DNA from: Pelagibacteraceae bacterium AG-426-E17
Lineage (GTDB): Bacteria > Pseudomonadota > Alphaproteobacteria > Pelagibacterales > Pelagibacteraceae
Direction: 5' to 3'
Length of the DNA: 64,000 nt
NCBI GenBank assembly: GCA_003210095.1
Contig: QCNP01000001.1
Coordinates: 62,001-126,000, forward strand
Shown here piece by piece: positions 57,744 through 64,000 of this stretch. The stretch's first letter is position 1, and each line of letters opens with the position of its first letter. The translations under genes were made by a program, and so were the position numbers. The notes beneath the pieces were generated by a model that worked only from the letters and a program-made list of their open reading frames with translations, was not told the origin of the DNA and made no database searches.

Positions 57744-58664
57744 TTAAGCAATAGATTTTAAAATATTTTTGTTTAAAAAGGAATGCGGAATGTTCTTTTC
57801 CTTAAGCTCGATTATTGAAAAATTGTCATTATTACCAAGTAATTTTCTCAATCCAAGATTAGTAACATTATGTCCACCCTGCACAGATGTTATTCTTCCA
57901 ACCATTTTGTAACCTGCGAGATATATGTCTCCAAGACAATCTAAAATTTTGTGATTTACAAACTCTTTTTTATTTCTTAGTTTTTCCGTATTTAATATTT
58001 CATTATCTTTAACTACTATCGCATTATCTAAACTCCCACCTTTTGCAAGATCCATTTTTTTTAATTTTTCGATATCCTCGTATAAACAAAATGTTCTTGA
58101 ATTAAATATTGGATTTAGATCATCCATATATACATTTACTTTATTTCTTTGGCTTGAAATTAATTTATTTTTATAGTTAATTTCAAAATCAATCTCTAAA
58201 CTAATCTTGTTAGGTTCAAATTTTATTTTTTTTTCGCCATCTATAAATTCAACACTTTTTTCAATTTTTATTATCCTTATAGGATTATCGCTTATTTCCA
58301 AACCGCATTTATCAATCTCTTCAACAAAATTTTTTGAGGAACCATCCATGATGGGTAATTCTTCAGAATTTATATCTATTAATAAATTGTCAATACCTTT
58401 TCCATATAAAGCAGCCATTAAATGTTCTATTGTTGACACACTGCAACCAGTCTCATTTTCAATTCTTGTGCAATATGATGCGCTAGAAACATTAAAAACA
58501 GAAGGGTAAATAATATTATTATCTCTCACATCTGATCTTTTAAAAACAATGCCTGTATTAGCTTCAGCTGGCATTAGATTCATAATAACTTTTTTTCCAG
58601 TGTGTAAGCCTATTCCACTAAATGATATAGGTTTTACAATAGTTTTTTGCTTTAATACAGACAT
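57744..58664 (-). CDS. lpxC: UDP-3-O-acyl-N-acetylglucosamine deacetylase
   Basis: The committed zinc deacetylase of lipid A synthesis, 306 residues. TIVKPISFSGIGLHTGKKV starts the protein, STIEHLMAAL carries the first zinc histidine, and FVNHKILDCLGDIYLAG the His-x3-Asp pair. It implies that the cell has lipopolysaccharide. It lies between bamD and the reduced ftsA, 65 bp after the latter. Confidence 0.95.
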   Translation of the reverse strand: MSVLKQKTIVKPISFSGIGLHTGKKVIMNLMPAEANTGIVFKRSDVRDNNIIYPSVFNVSSASYCTRIENETGCSVSTIEHLMAALYGKGIDNLLIDINSEELPIMDGSSKNFVEEIDKCGLEISDNPIRIIKIEKSVEFIDGEKKIKFEPNKISLEIDFEINYKNKLISSQRNKVNVYMDDLNPIFNSRTFCLYEDIEKLKKMDLAKGGSLDNAIVVKDNEILNTEKLRNKKEFVNHKILDCLGDIYLAGYKMVGRITSVQGGHNVTNLGLRKLLGNNDNFSIIELKEKNIPHSFLNKNILKSIA

Positions 58665-58729
58665 AGGGCTCTTATAAATCTGTATTTAAATTAATAAAAA
58701 ACAAGTAATGTTACAAAACAATACAATTG

Positions 58730-59437
58730 TTAATCAAATAAATTGAATATTTTGTCGTATAAACCTCTATTTTTGTCGATATTTTCAATTATTTCAACCT
58801 CTGACAAGCTGCTCTCCTCTAAAGCTTTTTTGGCAGCAATACAATCTGAAATATCAGTTTTAGATGCAAATTTTTTTGAATATTCTGAAGACATAATTTG
58901 TGTTAACTGAATATTGCAAGCTTTGAATAAATTTTGAACTTTTATAAAAAAACTTTTCTCTAAGCAAAAAAAATCTATTTCAAAAATTATTTCATCTGAT
59001 TTTATATCATTCGGAAATTTAAAGTATTCTTTTCCATTTACAATATATTTGCTAATTAAAATGTGCAAAATTTTTATTTTTTTAATGTTATTAACAAATT
59101 CATTTATACCTCCTTTTAAAAACTTGGGTATATCCTGAATATCTAATTTTTTTTTATCAAATAAACTTTTATAACAAACTGTTATTTTTTCTAATTTTTT
59201 TGATTGTATTGTTAATATTCCATTAGATATAAGTATTCTATTATCTTTCTCAAAAGTTTTAATGTTATTATAAAGTAAATTTTTTATTACATTAAAATTC
59301 AGATCATTTTCAAACCGATCTGGAAATTGAAAATTGGAGCATTTTTTTAAAATACCGTTTTTTGAATTAAACAAGCAAATAGAAATTTGATCTCCTGATA
59401 AACTAAAAAATAATTCATTTTTACTGTTATTGCTCAT
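58730..59437 (-). CDS. ftsA: Half-length FtsA-like protein
   Basis: A 235-residue protein in the ftsA slot, with only weak similarity to FtsA. The first half fits domain 1A (FFSLSGDQISICLFN, ISNGILTIQSKKLEKI) and the middle fits the inserted 1C/SHS2 domain (HILISKYIVNGKEYFKFP, then FKACNIQLTQIMSSEY, resembling FtsA's HVIP.YxIDxxxGIxxP and ERCGLKVxxL). The next element of FtsA, the DIGGGT phosphate loop, and all of domains 2A and 2B are missing. The last residues GLYDKIFNLFD look like FtsA's membrane-binding amphipathic tail. It overlaps ftsQ by 11 bp. E. coli FtsA has about 420 residues. Whether it binds ATP or polymerises is doubtful. Confidence 0.6.
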   Translation of the reverse strand: MSNNSKNELFFSLSGDQISICLFNSKNGILKKCSNFQFPDRFENDLNFNVIKNLLYNNIKTFEKDNRILISNGILTIQSKKLEKITVCYKSLFDKKKLDIQDIPKFLKGGINEFVNNIKKIKILHILISKYIVNGKEYFKFPNDIKSDEIIFEIDFFCLEKSFFIKVQNLFKACNIQLTQIMSSEYSKKFASKTDISDCIAAKKALEESSLSEVEIIENIDKNRGLYDKIFNLFD

Positions 59438-60104
59438 TTTTAATAATTTTATTATTTATTCTTAAATCAATAATTTTTGCGTCAACAAAATTATTATCTT
59501 GTAAAATTTTGTAAGCATATTCAAGTATACTATCATTGTAATTAATGGGGAACTTTATTACTTTTTTATCATTTAGATTTAAATCAAATCTATTACTTTT
59601 AAAAAAAGTGATACTTTTGATATTTTTTGAATTTAAACTTGATTTTTTTAAAGTTTTTAAAAGTCTAAATATTTGATCAATATTTGATGATCCATAAACT
59701 TTAAGTAAATTACTATAATCTTGCTTTGCCTTAAGAATTTTACCATTATCTCCTAGAAATATTTCTTTACCATTATCTAAAATTATACAAATAGGTTTTG
59801 ACTCAGTAATTGTTATTTCAAGGCTGTTGGGATACAATTTTTTAACATTAAAGTTTTTAACATCATTGTTTTTATCAAAATAATTGTAAATATTGTCTTT
59901 TAAAAAAAAAATATTTTCTCCTAACAGAAAATTTAAATTAGATTCAACTTTAAGATTTTTATCATTAGACATTCCGTTAACAACAATATTTTTAATTTTA
60001 AAAAAATTACTAATGTTCAAATTGTAGTTATTTATGGATGATAATAGGAAAATTAAAAAAATATAAAAAGTAATTAACTTTTTATTACCTAACTTTTGAT
60101 GCAT
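59427..60104 (-). CDS. ftsQ: Cell division protein FtsQ
   Basis: A short, 225-residue FtsQ. One N-terminal membrane helix (about 8-25), then a POTRA domain (FKIKNIVVNGMSN, SLEITITESKPICI) and the beta domain. E. coli FtsQ has 276 residues. It is a divisome scaffold that recruits FtsB/FtsL. Ddl overlaps it by 20 bp and ftsA by 11 bp. Confidence 0.8.
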   Translation of the reverse strand: MHQKLGNKKLITFYIFLIFLLSSINNYNLNISNFFKIKNIVVNGMSNDKNLKVESNLNFLLGENIFFLKDNIYNYFDKNNDVKNFNVKKLYPNSLEITITESKPICIILDNGKEIFLGDNGKILKAKQDYSNLLKVYGSSNIDQIFRLLKTLKKSSLNSKNIKSITFFKSNRFDLNLNDKKVIKFPINYNDSILEYAYKILQDNNFVDAKIIDLRINNKIIKNEQ

Positions 60105-60996
60105 CTTTAATTATCCAATTGATCAAAGATTTAAAATTCATACCTTTATATGCTGCAATTTCTGGTACTAGAGACAAATTAGTCATACCAGGCTGAGTAT
60201 TAACTTCTAATAAATAAAACTTATTTCTGTAAAATTTAAAATCTGACCTTGTAATTCCTCTACAAAAAAGAAGATTATGTGCTTTTAATGCAATTTTCAT
60301 TAACTCATTATATTTTTTAGAATTTATTTTAGCAGGCATTATATGCTCTGTTTTGGCACTTAAATTGTATTTAGCTTTATAATCATAAAATTTTCTTTTT
60401 GGTTTTAACTCGATTGCACCTAATTTTTTTTTTCCCATAATCGCAGCCTGTATCTCCCTACCTGGTATAAATTCCTCGACTAGTATTTCACTGTAATTTT
60501 TCATTTTTTTGAGATTTTTTAATAAATTATTTTTGTTGCATATATAAACATCAAAACTTGATCCTTCATTCAAAGGTTTAATAACAACATTAGAATTAAA
60601 TATTTTTTTTATTTTTTTTATTTTTAAATTAATATTTTCATTTTTTAATATGATAAATTTAGGTGTTAAAATATCGTTTTTAATAAATATATATTTAGAT
60701 AATTCCTTATCCATTGCTAACATTGATGATAATACACCAGAATGAGTATATTTAACATTAAGCGATTCAAAAATTGACTGAATATAACCGTCTTCTCCAA
60801 ACCTGCCATGTAAAGCGTTAAAAATTACATTTGGTCTAAAAGTTTTTACAAACCTAAAAAAATTTTGGTCAGGCTCACAGAATTTTACATTATACATTTT
60901 TTTTATTGATTTAATTACAGCTTTAGAAGTTTTTAAACTTATAATTCTTTCTTTTGAATAACCACCCCCGACAACTAAAATTTTTTTTTTCATCAT
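60085..60996 (-). CDS. ddl: D-alanine--D-alanine ligase
   Basis: A 303-residue ATP-grasp ligase that makes the terminal dipeptide of peptidoglycan precursors. GGGYSKERIISLKTSKAV is the N-terminal segment, NALHGRFGEDGYIQ, VEEFIPGREIQAAI and LEVNTQPGMTNLSLVPE are ATP and substrate segments. It overlaps murB and ftsQ. Confidence 0.94.
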   Translation of the reverse strand: MMKKKILVVGGGYSKERIISLKTSKAVIKSIKKMYNVKFCEPDQNFFRFVKTFRPNVIFNALHGRFGEDGYIQSIFESLNVKYTHSGVLSSMLAMDKELSKYIFIKNDILTPKFIILKNENINLKIKKIKKIFNSNVVIKPLNEGSSFDVYICNKNNLLKNLKKMKNYSEILVEEFIPGREIQAAIMGKKKLGAIELKPKRKFYDYKAKYNLSAKTEHIMPAKINSKKYNELMKIALKAHNLLFCRGITRSDFKFYRNKFYLLEVNTQPGMTNLSLVPEIAAYKGMNFKSLINWIIKDASKVR

Positions 60997-61907
60997 GAAT
61001 TTACTATTTCAATTTCTAAGTCTAAAGGAATACCTGTCTTATTTTTTACCTCATTTTTTACAAAATTGATTAATTTACTCATTTCTTCATAAGTGGCATT
61101 ATTTGAGTTTATAAAAAAGTTTGAGTGGATGTTTGAAATTTTAGCATCACCAAAACTAATGTTTTGATCTACACTATCTTTTATAAGCTCCCATACTTTT
61201 TTATCTGAATACTTGTAAGGATTTTTAAAAGTACTGCCTCCTGTCTTAACGCGCATTGGTTGAGTTAAACTTTTATTTTTCTTAAGTTCATTAATTTTAT
61301 TGAGTATTTCGCATTTGTTTTTTTTGTTGCATTTAAATGAAGCGCTTAAAAATATTAAATTTTTAGGCAAATTTGTTTGTCTATAACTAAATTTAATTTT
61401 ATCTGCTTTAATAGAAAATATTTTACCATCAAAGTCAATTACCTGAACTGATTCTAGAACATCTTTAAATTCTGTGCCATAGCATCCAGAATTCATTCTT
61501 ATTCCTCCACCTATAGATCCTGGGATACATGATAAAAATTCCAAACCCCCTAAACCATTTTCGCATGCATAATCTGATACTTTTTTGTCTAATAATGAAC
61601 AGCCCGCTATTATAATATTATCATTTGAAACTGAAATTTTATTAAAATTTTTTCCAAGCTTCACAAATGCATATTTATCGATATCTTCCCCTACCAATAA
61701 ATTGGAGCCTGCTCCAATTACAAAAATTTTTTCTTTTCTATTTTTAAAAATACTTAAAAATTCTTTTAACTCTAATAATGTCTCTGGGATAAAAAAAATT
61801 TTGGCAATACCGCCTATATTCATCCATGTCAAATTTTTCATAGAATAGTTAAATTTGATTTTACCTTTTATGTTTTTTGAGAATTTATTTAAATCTTCAT
61901 CTGTCAT
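60993..61907 (-). CDS. murB: UDP-N-acetylenolpyruvoylglucosamine reductase
   Basis: A 304-residue FAD enzyme reducing UDP-GlcNAc-enolpyruvate to UDP-MurNAc. NIGGIAKIFFIPET and GAGSNLLVGED are FAD segments, GSIGGGIRMNSGCYGTE the active-site region and TGGSTFKNP the catalytic serine. It overlaps murC and ddl by ATGA. Confidence 0.95.
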   Translation of the reverse strand: MTDEDLNKFSKNIKGKIKFNYSMKNLTWMNIGGIAKIFFIPETLLELKEFLSIFKNRKEKIFVIGAGSNLLVGEDIDKYAFVKLGKNFNKISVSNDNIIIAGCSLLDKKVSDYACENGLGGLEFLSCIPGSIGGGIRMNSGCYGTEFKDVLESVQVIDFDGKIFSIKADKIKFSYRQTNLPKNLIFLSASFKCNKKNKCEILNKINELKKNKSLTQPMRVKTGGSTFKNPYKYSDKKVWELIKDSVDQNISFGDAKISNIHSNFFINSNNATYEEMSKLINFVKNEVKNKTGIPLDLEIEIVNS

Positions 61908-63301
61908 TTTAAAAATTTAGGTAATTCTCTTATCCAATTTGAAATTGATCCTGCACCCATTCCAATTACTATTTCTTTGGGATTAATATTATTTTTTAAA
62001 TATTTTATAAGGCTAACTTTATTTTCAACAAGAAAAACACTAACTTTCGAATTTTTTGATATTGATTTTGCGAAATCATAATAATTAAACTTTACTTTGA
62101 TATTTTCTCCTGCTTTATAAATAGGGCATAATACAACTTTGTTTGCATTTTTAAACGCTTTCGCAAATTTATTTTTAAGTGAATTTACTCTCGAAACTCT
62201 ATGTGGCTGAAAAATACATGTAACTTTTTTATTTTTAAAACTTTTATTGACTCCATCTAAAACATTTTCAATCTCTGTTGGATGATGAGCATAATCATCG
62301 TAAAAATCAACTCCTTTGTAATTAAATATTTTATTAAATCTTCTTTCTACACCTTTGAAGTTTTTTAAACTTTTTTTTATTGAGTTTAAAGGAATCCCTA
62401 TAAAATAAGATACTGCTATTGCTGCAGCAGCATTTTTAATATTATGATCTCCTATAATTGGTATTATAAAATCATAAAGATTAATTTTTTTTTTATTAGG
62501 TAGATTTATATACAAATCAAATTTTGAGTAATTTAAATGGTATGTGATATTTTTTATACAGAAATTTGATTTTTCATTAAGACCGTATGTTAAAATATTT
62601 TTAATTTTTTTTGATTTATAAATATTATAATTATTTTTATCATCTATACATAAAAATGTTTTTCCGAAAGAAGGCACATTTAACATAAATTTGAAAAAAT
62701 ATTTTTTAAGATTATTAAATGATTTATAATAATCCATGTGTTCATGATCTATGTTTGTTATAACTGCATATGTTGGTGGTAATTTAACAAAACTTCCATC
62801 AGACTCGTCGGATTCTAATACGCACCATTCACTTTTTCCAAGTTTTGCAGAATTATCGATTGAATTGATAACACCTCCATTAATTATAGTAGGGTCTAAG
62901 TTTGCATTTGAAAAAATTGCTGCTACCAAAGAAGTGGTAGTAGTTTTTCCGTGCGAGCCAGCTATTACAATATTTTTTTTTAATGATGTAATATGTGCTA
63001 GCATATCCCCTCTTTTATAAATTGGTAAATTTTTTTTCTTAGCTTCTTTAAGCTCTACATTGTTAGGTTTTATTGCAGATGAAATTACTAAGATCGTTGC
63101 TTTTTTAATATTAGTGCTATTGTGACCATAGAAAATTTTTACATTTTTTTTTTTTATTCTTTTTATGTTTTTAGTGTAATTGATATCACTCCCTTGTATT
63201 TTAAATCCTAAACTTTTCATAATAAGAGCTAAGCCACTCATTCCAATTCCACCAATTCCTACAAAGTGTATTATTTCAGATTTACCAAGATTTATTTTCA
63301 T
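61904..63301 (-). CDS. murC: UDP-N-acetylmuramate--L-alanine ligase
   Basis: Adds L-alanine to UDP-MurNAc; 465 residues. N-terminal HFVGIGGIGMSGLA, the P-loop GSHGKTTTTSL, ESDESDGSF, NIDHEHMDYY and FDDYAHHPTEI in the C-terminal domain are family segments. The gene overlaps murB by 4 bp. Confidence 0.95.
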   Translation of the reverse strand: MKINLGKSEIIHFVGIGGIGMSGLALIMKSLGFKIQGSDINYTKNIKRIKKKNVKIFYGHNSTNIKKATILVISSAIKPNNVELKEAKKKNLPIYKRGDMLAHITSLKKNIVIAGSHGKTTTTSLVAAIFSNANLDPTIINGGVINSIDNSAKLGKSEWCVLESDESDGSFVKLPPTYAVITNIDHEHMDYYKSFNNLKKYFFKFMLNVPSFGKTFLCIDDKNNYNIYKSKKIKNILTYGLNEKSNFCIKNITYHLNYSKFDLYINLPNKKKINLYDFIIPIIGDHNIKNAAAAIAVSYFIGIPLNSIKKSLKNFKGVERRFNKIFNYKGVDFYDDYAHHPTEIENVLDGVNKSFKNKKVTCIFQPHRVSRVNSLKNKFAKAFKNANKVVLCPIYKAGENIKVKFNYYDFAKSISKNSKVSVFLVENKVSLIKYLKNNINPKEIVIGMGAGSISNWIRELPKFLK

Positions 63302-63304
63302 GAA

Positions 63305-64000
63305 TTATTCTATTGTTTTTTTTAGTATTTTTAAATTATGGTCCCAAAAATTAAGCTTGTTAAATTCAATCATATTTCTTTTTTTTTCATCAATAAAATT
63401 TTTATTCTTAATCAAATTTCCCAAAAAATCATATAAAATTTCGCTATTTATTTCTTTTTCTCTTTTTAGCCAACACATATTTTTTTTAAAATAGTATTCT
63501 GCATTAAAAAATTGATGGTCGTCTTTCGCATATGGAAATGGAATTGCCAAAAATGGGACTCGTAGAAATACCAGCTCATTTATTGTAGATGCTCCCGCTC
63601 TTGTAATTGCAAAATTACAATTAATAAATATTTCGTACAAATTTTCTTTGAAAAAAAACACCTCGTGATCAATACCATGCTTTATGTAGAAATTTTTTAA
63701 ATTATTTTCGTTATCCTTGCTTGTTTGATGATAAATAAATATATCATGTTCTTTAGATAATTTCGTTAAAGCCTCATTAAATAACTCATCAAATTTCAAT
63801 GCAGCTTGGCTTCCACCTATTATTAATATGGAAAATTTTTTTCTTTTATTTACGTTATTTTTTATATTGAAAATGTCCTTTTTCATTAAAGGTCTTAATT
63901 TAACAATTTTTTGTTTTAATTTTTTTGGAAAATTTTTTATATCTTCTTCGTAAGTTAATATTTTTTCACAGTGTTTCAAAAAAAACAAATTCGATCTTCC
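63305..64000 (-). CDS. murG: UDP-GlcNAc:undecaprenyl-PP-MurNAc-pentapeptide GlcNAc transferase (partial)
   Basis: The C-terminal two-thirds of MurG, the enzyme that makes lipid II at the membrane. The frame is open to the window edge, so the N-terminus lies outside. GGSQAALKF is the sugar-nucleotide loop, ITRAGASTINELV contains the UDP-GlcNAc-binding glutamate region and IPFPYAKDDHQFFNAEYY the conserved acceptor-side motif. It lies 3 bp upstream of murC. Confidence 0.9.
   Translation of the reverse strand, partial: GRSNLFFLKHCEKILTYEEDIKNFPKKLKQKIVKLRPLMKKDIFNIKNNVNKRKKFSILIIGGSQAALKFDELFNEALTKLSKEHDIFIYHQTSKDNENNLKNFYIKHGIDHEVFFFKENLYEIFINCNFAITRAGASTINELVFLRVPFLAIPFPYAKDDHQFFNAEYYFKKNMCWLKREKEINSEILYDFLGNLIKNKNFIDEKKRNMIEFNKLNFWDHNLKILKKTIE

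Noticed and set aside
58665..59437. Frameshift as the reason for the short ftsA
   Set aside because: Only 65 bp remain before lpxC, far too little for the missing 170-190 residues in any frame.

Overview
The window is a dense, strongly AT-rich stretch of an alphaproteobacterial chromosome and looks like a SAR11 (Pelagibacter-type) genome. Several things point that way: genes are packed with overlaps of a few bases; thymidylate synthesis uses ThyX; the tmRNA gene is the circularly permuted two-piece form found in alphaproteobacteria; the yjeT/hflC/hflK/degP and murG-murC-murB-ddl-ftsQ-ftsA-lpxC-bamD-ligA orders are alphaproteobacterial; and transport relies on periplasmic-binding-protein systems (ABC and TRAP). 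I saw no tRNA, rRNA, insertion sequence, prophage or CRISPR array.

Layout. 1-1843: the start of an agmatinase-family gene (minus), then a plus-strand pair encoding a putative exported zinc metallopeptidase and a membrane-anchored cyclophilin. 1836-10535: a seven-gene minus-strand run (EutA-like racemase-fold enzyme, creatinase/ectoine-hydrolase-like M24 protein, a complete PotABCD-type ABC importer, and a FadN-like beta-oxidation fusion enzyme) that looks like an uptake-plus-catabolism unit of unknown substrate. 10588-14965: a Leu/Ile/Val-type binding protein, panB, and the 5-oxoprolinase genes pxpB-pxpC divergent from pxpA. 14966-22793: a TPR protein, a DctPQM TRAP transporter, a TerC-like membrane protein, an exported gamma-glutamylcyclotransferase-like protein, proC, a LysE-family exporter with a structured leader, and small proteins. 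22790-26197: msrB, a histone-deacetylase-like protein, a DMT permease and a D-amino-acid dehydrogenase. 26242-31727: the rod-shape operon mreBCD-mrdA-rodA. 31729-37692: branched-chain amino acid genes (ilvB, ilvH, ilvC, leuA) behind miaA. 37694-42137: DegP-type protease, YjeT, HflC, HflK and an Mrp ATPase. 42140-49535: a propeller-repeat autotransporter-like surface protein, thyX, a large polytopic membrane protein, ssrA, mazG-like and fumC. 49523-56873: an AsmA-like protein, a UvrD/PcrA helicase, pepP and ligA. 56876-64000: bamD, lpxC, then the division/cell-wall cluster (truncated ftsA, ftsQ, ddl, murB, murC, start-truncated murG).

How the parts work together. Envelope growth dominates: MreBCD/RodA/PBP2 for elongation, Mur/Ddl for precursors, FtsQ and FtsA for division, LpxC for lipid A, BamD for outer-membrane assembly, DegP/HflKC for quality control. 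Nutrient scavenging forms a second theme, and the two transporters share one design: the binding-protein gene is separated from the permease genes by a GC-rich hairpin that ends six or seven bases before the permease start codon.

The most unusual observations are a half-length FtsA that lacks the second half of the actin fold, with no ftsZ in its usual slot before lpxC; a possible pseudoknot in front of the LysE-family gene that would hide its ribosome-binding site; hairpins abutting start codons in four places; and nine out of nine convergent gene pairs that overlap or lie within two bases, one with a bidirectional terminator containing both stop codons.
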